64,000 bases of DNA from an uncultured Pelagibacteraceae bacterium (GTDB taxonomy: Bacteria > Pseudomonadota > Alphaproteobacteria > Pelagibacterales > Pelagibacteraceae), in the NCBI GenBank assembly GCA_902540595.1, contig CACBNI010000006.1:16509-80508 (forward strand), in the 5' to 3' direction. A program made the translations under genes and the position numbers. Below the pieces are notes generated by a model. That model saw only the letters and a list, made by a program, of their open reading frames with translations. It was not told the DNA's origin and made no database searches. This document shows, piece by piece, positions 8,176 to 16,049 of the stretch. Numbering within the stretch: position 1 is the stretch's first letter; the number at the start of each line of letters is the position of its first letter.

Positions 8176-8678
8176 TTAAAAAAATTATAACATTTTTTAC
8201 TATTTTGTTTTTAGCAAGCTTTGGTCAACTTCAGGCGCAAGAAGTAAAAAAAATAGGCAAGTACAAAGATTGGGAAGCAATGGTAGTTTCTGAAGCAAGT
8301 GGAAAAGTTTGTTTTGCGCAATCCTCACCTATCTTGCAAGCACCAAAATCAAACAAGAGAGATGCAAAATTATTTGTAGCCTTTAGACCAAACGAAAGTA
8401 TTACTAATGAAGTAAGTGTTACCCCAGGCTATGAATTTAACAAAAGCAACTCTGTTACTGCAGCTTCAGGTAAAAATAAGTTTAAATTTGATATTAAAGA
8501 ACAAGGCTTTGCTTGGATTGCCGATAATAAAATTGAATTAAAAATGATTAAGCAAATGAGAAAAGGATCTAGATTAATGGTCACTGGATATAATCAAAAA
8601 GGCTCTCAAACAATTGATCATTATTCATTACTAGGATTTACAAAGGCTTATAACGCATCTCGAAAAGCTTGCAGTTAA
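8166..8678 (+). CDS. Invasion-associated locus B (IalB) family secreted protein
   Basis: This 170-residue protein has a signal peptide (about 1-25, cleavage near LQAQE). The mature domain reads KKIGKYKDWEAMVVSEASGKVCFAQSSP, with Cys at about 50 and another two residues from the C terminus (KACS). The 'W-x-x-x-C' layout and the GFAWIADNKIELKMIKQMRKGSRLMVTG block match the IalB family, common in alphaproteobacteria and usually periplasmic with no known biochemical role. The two Cys could form a disulfide. It starts inside the end of the aldo/keto reductase gene. Confidence 0.85.
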   Translation: MSLIKKIITFFTILFLASFGQLQAQEVKKIGKYKDWEAMVVSEASGKVCFAQSSPILQAPKSNKRDAKLFVAFRPNESITNEVSVTPGYEFNKSNSVTAASGKNKFKFDIKEQGFAWIADNKIELKMIKQMRKGSRLMVTGYNQKGSQTIDHYSLLGFTKAYNASRKACS

Positions 8679-8682
8679 TTTA

Positions 8683-9870
8683 ATGAAATCAAAAAAAAAA
8701 ATTGTCCTCGCATACTCTGGAGGGCTTGATACCTCTATTATTTTAAAGTGGCTCCAAGAAAATTATGATGCAGAAGTAATTTGTTACACTGCAGATGTAG
8801 GGCAAGAGATTAATAGAAAAAAAATAATCTCTAATGCAAAGAAATTTGGTGTAACAAAAATAATTATTAAAGACTTAAAAGATGTCTTTGTAAAAGATTA
8901 TGTTTATCCAATGATCAGAGGTCATGCTATTTATGAAGGTATCTACTTGTTAGGTACGTCTATCGCAAGACCACTTATAGCTAAAGATCAAATCAGAGTT
9001 GCTAAGAAATTTAAAGCATACGCAGTCTCTCATGGAGCAACTGGTAAAGGAAACGACCAAGTAAGATTTGAACTAGGATATCATTACTTTGGACCAAAAA
9101 TAAAAATCATAGCACCGTGGAGAATATGGAATTTAAAATCTAGAACTGATCTAATTAATTATGCAAAAAAACACAACATAGCTATTCCAAAGGATAAAAA
9201 AGGTGCTCCACCTTTTTCAGTTGATGATAATTTATTTCACACCTCTACTGAAGGTAAGCTTTTAGAAAATCCAAAAAACTCTGCTCCAGAATTTATTTTT
9301 CAAAGATCAGTTTCACCTGAAAAGGCACCAAATAAAGCTTCTTTTGTTACTATCAATTTTAAAAACGGAGATCCATTTGCTGTTAATGGAAAAAAACTTT
9401 CTCCAGCAAAATTATTAGAAAAATTAAACAAACTCGCAGGTAAAAATGGAATTGGGAGAGTTGATTTAGTGGAAAATAGATTCATTGGTATAAAGTCGCG
9501 AGGGGTTTATGAAACTCCTGGAGGTACTCTATTGCTTCATGCACATAGAGCCATAGAGTCTGTAACCTTAGATAAAGACACCATGCATAAAAAAGATCAA
9601 ATCATGCCTAGATATGCCGAACTTATTTATAATGGTTACTGGTTTTCTAAAGAAAGATTTAAACTACAAAAAATTGTAGATCTAAAAAAAAATAAGGTAA
9701 ACGGTTCTGTGAAACTAAAACTTTATAAAGGAAATGTTACAATTAATTCTAGACAAACTAAGAGCACAGCTTACTCAATGAAAAAAGTTTCGTTCGAGGA
9801 AAATAAAACGTTTAATAAGTCAAATGTTGAAAAATTTATTAATTATCACAAGAAAAAACTGCGTTCTTAA
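8683..9870 (+). CDS. argG: Argininosuccinate synthase
   Basis: This 395-residue protein has the ATP pyrophosphatase P-loop AYSGGLDTSI at residues 9-18 and the family signatures YAVSHGATGKGNDQVRFEL (citrulline/aspartate binding) and GRVDLVENRFIGIKSRGVYETPGGT. It joins citrulline and aspartate with ATP to give argininosuccinate, the penultimate step of arginine synthesis. Length is normal. It follows the IalB gene by 4 bases. argH is not in the window. Confidence 0.98.
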   Translation: MKSKKKIVLAYSGGLDTSIILKWLQENYDAEVICYTADVGQEINRKKIISNAKKFGVTKIIIKDLKDVFVKDYVYPMIRGHAIYEGIYLLGTSIARPLIAKDQIRVAKKFKAYAVSHGATGKGNDQVRFELGYHYFGPKIKIIAPWRIWNLKSRTDLINYAKKHNIAIPKDKKGAPPFSVDDNLFHTSTEGKLLENPKNSAPEFIFQRSVSPEKAPNKASFVTINFKNGDPFAVNGKKLSPAKLLEKLNKLAGKNGIGRVDLVENRFIGIKSRGVYETPGGTLLLHAHRAIESVTLDKDTMHKKDQIMPRYAELIYNGYWFSKERFKLQKIVDLKKNKVNGSVKLKLYKGNVTINSRQTKSTAYSMKKVSFEENKTFNKSNVEKFINYHKKKLRS

Positions 9871-9927
9871 TTAATCTTAGGTCAATTTATCGTTTGTCAA
9901 ATTAGTTTAAAGCTATATCTTAAAATT

Positions 9928-10386
9928 ATGGAATCATTAAAAAATTGGATGAGAGATACTGCTAATATTTTATTTGATGACAGCAAAAATGATCTTCGTG
10001 CCCTTCCTAAAACAGTTAGATTACAAATTCTTTTGGTCCTAAGTTTTATTTGGACTACTGTTTTTAGTTTGTATGTATTTTCATATACAACTTTTGCATT
10101 TGGCTGGGCTGGACTTTTTTTAGCTCACATTGGTTTAATATTTGCTGTATATATGACATTCAAACAATTCCACAGGGCAGAGGAAAGATCTGCTAGTGTT
10201 TTTCGAACAAAAAATTTTGATCCATTTAAAATAATGGTCATTGTTTTTGTAATTGTATTTATTTTTGTTTTTTCAAAAGGAATTGAGGTTTTAACAAGTC
10301 CAAACCCAAATTCTTACTCTATTCCTTATGATGGGCCTTCAAAATCAGTGTTTGAAAAATGGCTCCCATTTAGTAAAGATAAGTAA
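9928..10386 (+). CDS. Conserved-looking membrane protein of unknown function
   Basis: This 152-residue protein has a charged amphipathic N terminus (about 1-30) and three hydrophobic helices (about 32-52, 55-78 and 90-112). The polar C-terminal tail, PNSYSIPYDGPSKSVFEKWLPFSKDK, is probably outside the membrane. I do not recognise a family. It overlaps the PsiE-like gene by one base (TAATG), so the two are probably translated together. Confidence 0.7.
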   Translation: MESLKNWMRDTANILFDDSKNDLRALPKTVRLQILLVLSFIWTTVFSLYVFSYTTFAFGWAGLFLAHIGLIFAVYMTFKQFHRAEERSASVFRTKNFDPFKIMVIVFVIVFIFVFSKGIEVLTSPNPNSYSIPYDGPSKSVFEKWLPFSKDK

Positions 10387-10766
10387 TGGATAAGATAGCG
10401 AAAAACTTACAGTTAGGATTAATGTGCATTATTTTAATCAGCACTATTATTGCTGTTGGTATTGAAATTTCAAATATGTTTACAAATCAACTAGTTACAT
10501 TAGCTGATTTGCTTTTAATGTTTCTATATTTAGAGGTACTAGCGATGGTGAGAGTTTTTTGGAATCAACAATCTATAAGTATTACCTTACCACTTCTTAT
10601 TGCAATAACAGCTCTTGCTAGGTTTATTATTCTACAAGGCAAAGAAATGGATCCTACCGCTCTTGTCTATGAGGCAGTGGCTATACTGTTAATTGCTGGA
10701 GCAATTGTTGTTCTTAGATTAAGGCATAGTGACAAATTAGGTCTAAAGAAAAAAAAATCTAGGTAA
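10386..10766 (+). CDS. PsiE-like (phosphate-starvation-inducible E family) membrane protein
   Basis: This 126-residue protein has four hydrophobic helices and a basic C terminus (LRHSDKLGLKKKKSR). The core LADLLLMFLYLEVLAMVRVFW followed by ITALARFIILQGKEMDP matches the PsiE family (PF06146). In E. coli psiE responds to phosphate starvation, but its molecular role is unknown. It is coupled to the preceding membrane-protein gene. No Pho box was seen nearby. Confidence 0.82.
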   Translation: MDKIAKNLQLGLMCIILISTIIAVGIEISNMFTNQLVTLADLLLMFLYLEVLAMVRVFWNQQSISITLPLLIAITALARFIILQGKEMDPTALVYEAVAILLIAGAIVVLRLRHSDKLGLKKKKSR

Positions 10767-10773
10767 TCTAAAT

Positions 10774-11913
10774 ATGTTATTTGAGGCTTCGAGGGCGAAA
10801 GCCATTGAAAAATTAAATCATTTTGTGGAAAATAATCTTTCTGAATATTCTAAGTTAAGAAATTTTGATTTTGGGTCAGAGAATAGATCTAATGTATCCT
10901 GTCTATCCCCTTACATCACACACGGGATAATAAGCGAAAAAGAAATCATAAATAAATCTCTTAATAAATTTTCTTTTGCAAAAAATGAAAAGTTTATCCA
11001 AGAGGTTTTGTGGCGTACTTATTGGAAAGGTTGGCTTGAACTAAGACCTAATGTTTGGGATGATTATTTAATAAAGTTAAAAAAAATAAAAGAAGAATTA
11101 AAGGATAATAAAGAATATTTAAATGCCATCGAAGGTAAAACAAATATTGAGTGTTTTAATGTATGGGTAAATGAGCTTAAAGAAAATAATTATCTTCATA
11201 ACCATACCAGAATGTGGTTTGCAAGTATTTGGATTTTTACTCTAGAGTTACCATGGCAACTAGGTGCTGAGTTTTTTATGCAACATCTGTATGATGGAGA
11301 TGCTGCATCGAACACCCTAGGATGGAGGTGGGTCGCTGGAATTCAAACACAAGGTAAGCATTATTTAGCAAGCGAGTGGAATATTAAAAAATTTACCAAT
11401 AATAGATTTCAAAATATAAAATTAAATGAAAACGCTCCTCCAAAAAACTCTGAAAGATCTTACTCGGTTATAAATCAAGAATTTAGCAACCCTCAAGACA
11501 TTAAGGAAAAAAATCTTATAATTTTTGAAAATAATCTCTCATTTGAAATCACTGACTTTAACAAAAATTTTTTTAAAAAAATTTATATAGTTTCTAATAA
11601 AAATGAAAATAGATCTATCAAGCTCAGTGAAAGATTAGTGAAATTTAAGTCTCTTTTAGTGGAAGACCAAAAGCAAAGGCTAAAAGATAAAAAAATTGAC
11701 TCTGAGGTAATTAATATTAATGAAATTAACAATATTGAAAATTGCTACGGATTGTATCCAGCTGTTGGAGAAAATTTAGATTATCTAAATTCTAATAATT
11801 TAAAGATAGAATTTTTATACAGAGATCTTGATCGAATTTCTTGGCAATACTGTAATAAAGGGTTCTTTAATTTTAAAAATTATATTCCAAAAATAATTTC
11901 AACTTTCAGCTAA
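10774..11913 (+). CDS. Photolyase-family protein with the FAD domain first (apparent circular permutation)
   Basis: This is a 379-residue protein. Residues 1-220 are a photolyase/cryptochrome FAD-binding domain: SCLSPYITHGIIS, EVLWRTYWKGWL, NHTRMWFASIWIF and HLYDGDAASNTLGWRWVAG. By comparison with E. coli photolyase these include the Asp-Gly-Asp motif, the FAD-facing Asn and the electron-transfer Trp equivalent to Trp382. Ordinary photolyases have an alpha/beta antenna domain before this; here the protein starts directly with the FAD domain. Residues 247-365 instead form an alpha/beta stretch (LIIFENNLSFEI, KIYIVSN, FKSLLVEDQKQRLKDKKIDSEVI, IEFLYRDLDR) that reads like the missing antenna domain. 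Light-driven DNA repair or a related flavin photochemistry is likely; the substrate is unknown. Confidence 0.85.
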   Translation: MLFEASRAKAIEKLNHFVENNLSEYSKLRNFDFGSENRSNVSCLSPYITHGIISEKEIINKSLNKFSFAKNEKFIQEVLWRTYWKGWLELRPNVWDDYLIKLKKIKEELKDNKEYLNAIEGKTNIECFNVWVNELKENNYLHNHTRMWFASIWIFTLELPWQLGAEFFMQHLYDGDAASNTLGWRWVAGIQTQGKHYLASEWNIKKFTNNRFQNIKLNENAPPKNSERSYSVINQEFSNPQDIKEKNLIIFENNLSFEITDFNKNFFKKIYIVSNKNENRSIKLSERLVKFKSLLVEDQKQRLKDKKIDSEVININEINNIENCYGLYPAVGENLDYLNSNNLKIEFLYRDLDRISWQYCNKGFFNFKNYIPKIISTFS

Positions 11914-12131
11914 TACCATCTAATCATTCCAATGATTCCTGCAGTTGCATAGAAAAATTGTAAAAATAAAATACCTTTATGACCTCCTCTATAAGCCCAA
12001 ATTCCAATTAAAATTGCTGATAAAAGCAACAAGCAAAAACCAAAGAACTCTATTCCAATATTTGATGCAACAAACAAAGAATACAATATTGCGGTTATAA
12101 CCCCTGCCCATTCAAAAAATTTGTTGTTCAT
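11910..12131 (-). CDS. Small PnuC-like membrane protein of unknown function
   Basis: I place the start at the ATG at 12131 (MNNKFFEWAG, 73 residues) rather than the ORF-track start at 12152, because the upstream 34-codon ORF runs into it. There are three hydrophobic segments, and the C terminus FFYATAGIIGMIRWY is reminiscent of the end of PnuC-type transporters and of small alphaproteobacterial membrane proteins (perhaps DUF6552). No function can be assigned. It shares a 4-bp stop overlap (CTAA) with the convergent photolyase gene. Confidence 0.68.
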   Translation of the reverse strand: MNNKFFEWAGVITAILYSLFVASNIGIEFFGFCLLLLSAILIGIWAYRGGHKGILFLQFFYATAGIIGMIRWY

Positions 12132-12216
12132 AAAAGTTTTTATAATTATCACAAAGTGTTTTAGAATAATAATTTATATCTTTGATATAATTTGGGTCTT
12201 CAATTTTTACATTCAT
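12112..12216 (-). CDS. Possible 34-residue small protein overlapping its neighbours
   Basis: Too short for the ORF track. From the ATG at 12216 the reverse strand reads MNVKIEDPNYIKDINYYSKTLCDNYKNFYEQQIF and stops at 12112. It begins just inside the spacer after yqaA and overlaps the start of the small membrane-protein gene by about 20 bases in another frame, a layout typical of coupled genes. No homology is recognised; it may be a chance ORF. Confidence 0.3.
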   Translation of the reverse strand: MNVKIEDPNYIKDINYYSKTLCDNYKNFYEQQIF

Positions 12217-12219
12217 CAC

Positions 12220-12636
12220 TTAACCAATCAAATAGAAGATAACAAGATATCTACTTACTTTTCCAATTGCTACTAAAACAATAAAATCTAAAAATTTAAC
12301 TCTCAATAAACCTGCAATTAAAGTTAACGGATCACCTAAAACAGGGACCCAAGCAAATAATAAAGACCATTTGCCAAACTTTCTAAACCATTTTGATGAT
12401 TTTTCTATTTGTGTTTCTTGAAATGGAAACCATTTTTTTGAACTAAGATTTCTTGAGTAAAATCCTAAAGCCCAATTAACAACAGATCCTAAAACATTTC
12501 CAAAGCTTGCAACGATTAACAATAATAAATTGTCATAATTTGATGTTACAATTAACCCTGCCAATGTAAGTTCGGAAGAAAATGGTAAAATAGTTGCTGC
12601 TAAAAAAGATATTACGAATAACGATAAGTAGATCAC
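12220..12636 (-). CDS. YqaA family membrane protein
   Basis: This 138-residue membrane protein contains [16 protein letters not shown] near the N terminus and the re-entrant segment [25 protein letters not shown]. These are the hallmarks of YqaA, a short relative of the DedA/SNARE-associated family that may move lipids or ions. The start is GTG at 12636, whose GTGA overlaps the stop of the upstream DUF2256 gene. It lies in the photolyase cluster; the functional link is unknown. Confidence 0.87.
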   Translation of the reverse strand: MIYLSLFVISFLAATILPFSSELTLAGLIVTSNYDNLLLLIVASFGNVLGSVVNWALGFYSRNLSSKKWFPFQETQIEKSSKWFRKFGKWSLLFAWVPVLGDPLTLIAGLLRVKFLDFIVLVAIGKVSRYLVIFYLIG

Positions 12637-12755
12637 TTAGAGCACTTTTTTGAACAATACTTTACCTTATGCCAATTAAGCCTCCATTTTTTTCGCCATG
12701 TAAAAGGTCTTTTGCAAACAGGACAAGTTTTAGACGGCAAATTTTCTTTTTTCAT
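12633..12755 (-). CDS. DUF2256 small zinc-ribbon-like protein
   Basis: Missing from the ORF track (40 residues). The reverse strand from the ATG at 12755 reads [20 protein letters not shown], then [20 protein letters not shown]. The C-x2-C ... C-x3-C pattern with R-P-F-x-W-R-K-K-W matches DUF2256, a tiny cysteine-rich family often found next to cryptochrome/photolyase-related genes. The four Cys suggest zinc binding. Its start overlaps the photolyase-related stop by one base and its stop overlaps the yqaA start (GTGA), so all three genes are coupled. Confidence 0.88.
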   Translation of the reverse strand: MKKENLPSKTCPVCKRPFTWRKKWRLNWHKVKYCSKKCSK

Positions 12756-14245
12756 TAAATAGTATTTTGTCTAATAAATTTATCAGCCTCTGAAAGAATT
12801 AGTTTTTTTCTTTCATCTTTCATTTTATCAAAGATACGAACCATCATTGATAAACGAGGATTTTTCAAAAAAAATTTTCTATTTCTATCTATAAATCTCC
12901 AATAAAGTCCGTCCATAGTATTACACCACTCTCCTTTTTTAAAATCCATCATTTTCATAAAATATGCGGATCCACATATATAAGGTTTGGTTGCAAAAAT
13001 ACCTCCATCGCTAAACAGTCCCATTCCATAAACGTTTGGAACCATCACCCAGTCAGATGAATCGACAAACATTTCCATAAACCATTTATAAACAATGGTA
13101 GGCTTAATCTCACACAAGTTCATAATATTAGATAAGATCATTAATCTTTCGATATGATGTGACCAACCATAATCGACTGCATTCTTAATTGCATAGTCTA
13201 ATGGTGGAAGGCCAGTATTTCCTTCGTACCAAGAGTTTTTCATTTTTCTATTTTGTTTAAAGAAATTTCTAGTTTCCATTTCTTTAGAATAACCCTGATA
13301 AATACCTCTCATAAACTCCCTCCAACCAATTACCTGACGGATATAACCTTCCAAAGAATTCATTCTTATTTTATTTTTTTTATGAAAATCTAAAACTTTG
13401 TGAATTATTAATTCAGGTGTTATTAGCCCAAGGTTAATATATGGACTTAAAGCACTGTGAAAAAGAATGTTATCTTTTTGATCTACAGCATCCTCATAGT
13501 CACCAAATAAGTTTGATTTTTCTTTAATAAAAAAATTTAAAAGTTTGACTACATCATCATATTCTGTTGCAAACCAAAAATGATCTGTGCTACCTGGATG
13601 GTCTTTAAACAATTTTTCAATAATAGGTTTCAATTTTTTTGTGTGACTTGTTTCATTAATTTTGGGCAATTTTGGTATAGAAATATCTTTAGGTAATTTA
13701 TTTCTATTATCTTCATCAAAGCTCCACTTATCACCAATTGGATTGCCATCTGGTCCCATTAGTATTCCTGATTTTTTTCTTACCTCTTTGTAAAAAGTTG
13801 CCATAAATGGTTTTTTTGAGTTTCCTAAATATTTTTTAAATTCTTCACGAGAATTAAGAAACATTGGTGTTTGAATGATATTCCATTCAATCTTCTCTTT
13901 TTTAAAAAATAAAGAAATCTTTTGTTCAAAAGGTTTATCTTCTATCTCGAAGCTAGATACTGCCTTGATTTTTTTTTGGGCAATGATTTTTTTTAATTTT
14001 TTTAAATAATCTTCACTAAATTCTTTGTCTTCAATTTTTGAATATTCTAATTTAAATTTATTTTTCTTAAGACTATCTGCGTAGGATCGCATAGAAGATA
14101 AAAACAAAAGAATTTTTTGCTTATGGTGTTTTTCATAGGTACATAAACCTTTATCTTCTGCCATAAAGAAAGTATGGTCTTTTTTGAAGCGGTCGATGTA
14201 TTTTGTTGGAAATAATTGATTACCAAGTATAAAAAATAACTTCAT
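12755..14245 (-). CDS. Cryptochrome/photolyase-related protein (DPRP/CryPro-like family)
   Basis: This 496-residue protein starts with an antenna-type alpha/beta domain ([17 protein letters not shown]). The FAD-binding helical domain follows: [53 protein letters not shown] and [20 protein letters not shown]. This matches the deoxyribodipyrimidine photolyase-related family, which includes prokaryotic (6-4) photolyases. From memory those carry a [4Fe-4S] cluster held by four Cys including a CxxC. Here the matching stretch reads [18 protein letters not shown] with no CxxC, and the earlier ligand region reads TGLPPLDYA, so the cluster is probably absent. It is the first gene of a coupled trio with DUF2256 and yqaA. 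Confidence 0.93.
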   Translation of the reverse strand: MKLFFILGNQLFPTKYIDRFKKDHTFFMAEDKGLCTYEKHHKQKILLFLSSMRSYADSLKKNKFKLEYSKIEDKEFSEDYLKKLKKIIAQKKIKAVSSFEIEDKPFEQKISLFFKKEKIEWNIIQTPMFLNSREEFKKYLGNSKKPFMATFYKEVRKKSGILMGPDGNPIGDKWSFDEDNRNKLPKDISIPKLPKINETSHTKKLKPIIEKLFKDHPGSTDHFWFATEYDDVVKLLNFFIKEKSNLFGDYEDAVDQKDNILFHSALSPYINLGLITPELIIHKVLDFHKKNKIRMNSLEGYIRQVIGWREFMRGIYQGYSKEMETRNFFKQNRKMKNSWYEGNTGLPPLDYAIKNAVDYGWSHHIERLMILSNIMNLCEIKPTIVYKWFMEMFVDSSDWVMVPNVYGMGLFSDGGIFATKPYICGSAYFMKMMDFKKGEWCNTMDGLYWRFIDRNRKFFLKNPRLSMMVRIFDKMKDERKKLILSEADKFIRQNTI

Positions 14246-14272
14246 GGTTAAATATAACTAATAAAATTTTTT

Positions 14273-14983
14273 ATGTCAGAAAAATATCTTATTTTTGGTG
14301 CGACAGGATCTATTGGCTCTAGTCTTGCTGAACAATTAAAAAGCTCTGGTTATGATATTCATTTAGTTGCCAGGAACGAAAGTGAAGTAAGCGCTTTAGC
14401 TGATAAGCTAGGATGTCCATTCACACTTGCAGATGTTTTAGAGGAAGGATTTATAGAAAAAGTTAAAACCGATGTACCAGAAATAAAAGGTATTGCTTAT
14501 TGTGTTGGTTCTATTGATTTAAAACCATTACGAATGGTGAAAGAGGAAGATTTCAATAAATGTATGAAGCTAAATTTATATTCAGCAGTTGAGGCTATCC
14601 AGGGTTATCAAGAGAGTTTGAAAAAAAATAAAGGCTCAATTGTTTTATTTTCAACTGTTGCTGCACAGAGGGGTTTTACTAACCACGCAATCATCGCATC
14701 TGCAAAAGCAGCTGTTGAAGGTTTAACTGTTTCTCTTGCTGCTGAATTTGCTCCAAATATCAGAGTAAATTGTGTTGCTCCAAGTCTTACCAAATCTAAA
14801 ATTGCAGAACCAATGCTAAAAAATACAGCTATTGCAGAAGGAATAGCAAAGGCTCACCCTCTTAAAAGATTAGGAGAAGGAAAAGACTCTGCATCACTTG
14901 CAAAATTTTTAATTACAGAAGATAGTTCCTGGGTTACCGGTCAGATAATTGCAGTTGATGGTGGTAGATCTAAACTTTCATAA
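14273..14983 (+). CDS. Short-chain dehydrogenase/reductase (SDR)
   Basis: This 236-residue Rossmann protein has the nucleotide-binding GATGSIGSSLAE at residues 9-20 and an N-terminal strand YLIFGA. The catalytic Ser lies in VLFSTVAAQRG. The usual YxxxK appears as HAIIASAKAAV, where Tyr seems replaced (the Lys of ASAKAA is kept). The end, SSWVTGQIIAVDGGRSKLS, is typical of SDRs. Lack of the catalytic Tyr is also seen in some SDRs next to cryptochrome genes. It is divergent from the photolyase-related gene; the substrate is unknown. Confidence 0.9.
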   Translation: MSEKYLIFGATGSIGSSLAEQLKSSGYDIHLVARNESEVSALADKLGCPFTLADVLEEGFIEKVKTDVPEIKGIAYCVGSIDLKPLRMVKEEDFNKCMKLNLYSAVEAIQGYQESLKKNKGSIVLFSTVAAQRGFTNHAIIASAKAAVEGLTVSLAAEFAPNIRVNCVAPSLTKSKIAEPMLKNTAIAEGIAKAHPLKRLGEGKDSASLAKFLITEDSSWVTGQIIAVDGGRSKLS

Positions 14984-14984
14984 A

Positions 14985-16049
14985 GTGATTAGATATTTTT
15001 TATATATAATTTTTTTTACTTTTATTAGTTCAAATAGTTTTTCGAATGATTTTAATTTTAAAAAAATTGCAGATCTCGATGATCCTTGGGGGTCATCTTT
15101 TATAAATAAAGATGAGCTATTAGTTACTGAAAAAAGTGGAAAAATTAAAATTATAAATATTCTTTCAAAAGAAATTTTCGAGGTTAAACATAATTTAGAT
15201 TTTTTAGTAGTTGGTCAAGGTGGGTTGCTAGATATTATTTATCAAGGCAATACGGTTTGGATTTCATACTCAGAAAATAGATCAAACTGGAAAACAAGTA
15301 CTTCAATCGCAAAGGCAATGTTTGATAAAAGAGAGTTAAAATTTGAAAATATCTTTCAGGCGAATCCTCCAATTGACTCGGGTTATCATTTTGGATCAAG
15401 ACTGGCTATTAAAGACAATTATTTATTTGCATCTGCTGGTGAAAGAGGACAAGGTATGATTGCACAAGATCCATCTCAACATCCTGGAAGTATTATTAGA
15501 ATTCATCTAGATGGAAGTATTCCAAAAGATAATCCTAAGTTTGAAGGAAAATCAGATTGGCTCCCAGAAATATATCAAATAGGTATTAGAAACCCTCAAG
15601 GTTTAGCCCTATCTCCTTTTGATGGAAAAATTTATATGAGTAATCACGGCGCTAAAGGAGGCGACTGGTTTGGCGAGGCAAAAAAAGGTGAAAACTATGG
15701 ATGGAAAATTTTAGGTTGGGGTGGAACAAATTATTCAGGCAGCAAAATTGGACCAAAATGGAAGCCTGGGTTTACAAAAGCTATTAAATACTGGGTTCCT
15801 TCAATTGCAACTAGTGCCATCACAATTTACAAGGGCTCAGAATTTAAAGAATGGAATGGTCTCGCTTTGGTAACTTCTTTAAAAGATAAATCCCTTAGAG
15901 CTCTTGATTTTAGTGACCTATCAAATGTTAAAGAAAGTCTAATTTTTAAAAATAAAATTGGGAGGCTAAGAGATATCCAGGTTCATCCTGAAAATGGTAA
16001 AATTTATTTTTTAGCGAATGATAGTTTGTGGTTAATGGAAAAAAATTAA
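14985..16049 (+). CDS. PQQ-dependent sugar (aldose) dehydrogenase family protein, secreted
   Basis: The ORF track begins at a TTG inside the SDR gene. I prefer the GTG at 14985, directly after the SDR stop, because it gives a clean signal peptide (MIRYFLYIIFFTFISSNSFS). The 354-residue protein is a six-bladed propeller of the glucose/sorbosone dehydrogenase type: DLDDPWGSSFI, GQGGLLDIIY, GYHFGSRLAI, GIRNPQGLALSP, GENYGWKILGWG and LRDIQVHPENGKIYFL. These proteins oxidise aldoses in the periplasm using PQQ. The substrate and PQQ supply are unknown here. Confidence 0.9.
   Translation: MIRYFLYIIFFTFISSNSFSNDFNFKKIADLDDPWGSSFINKDELLVTEKSGKIKIINILSKEIFEVKHNLDFLVVGQGGLLDIIYQGNTVWISYSENRSNWKTSTSIAKAMFDKRELKFENIFQANPPIDSGYHFGSRLAIKDNYLFASAGERGQGMIAQDPSQHPGSIIRIHLDGSIPKDNPKFEGKSDWLPEIYQIGIRNPQGLALSPFDGKIYMSNHGAKGGDWFGEAKKGENYGWKILGWGGTNYSGSKIGPKWKPGFTKAIKYWVPSIATSAITIYKGSEFKEWNGLALVTSLKDKSLRALDFSDLSNVKESLIFKNKIGRLRDIQVHPENGKIYFLANDSLWLMEKN

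Noticed and set aside
14949-14984. TTG start for the PQQ-type dehydrogenase within the SDR gene
   Set aside because: It would add 12 residues before the signal peptide and lies in another coding sequence; the GTG right after the SDR stop is better.
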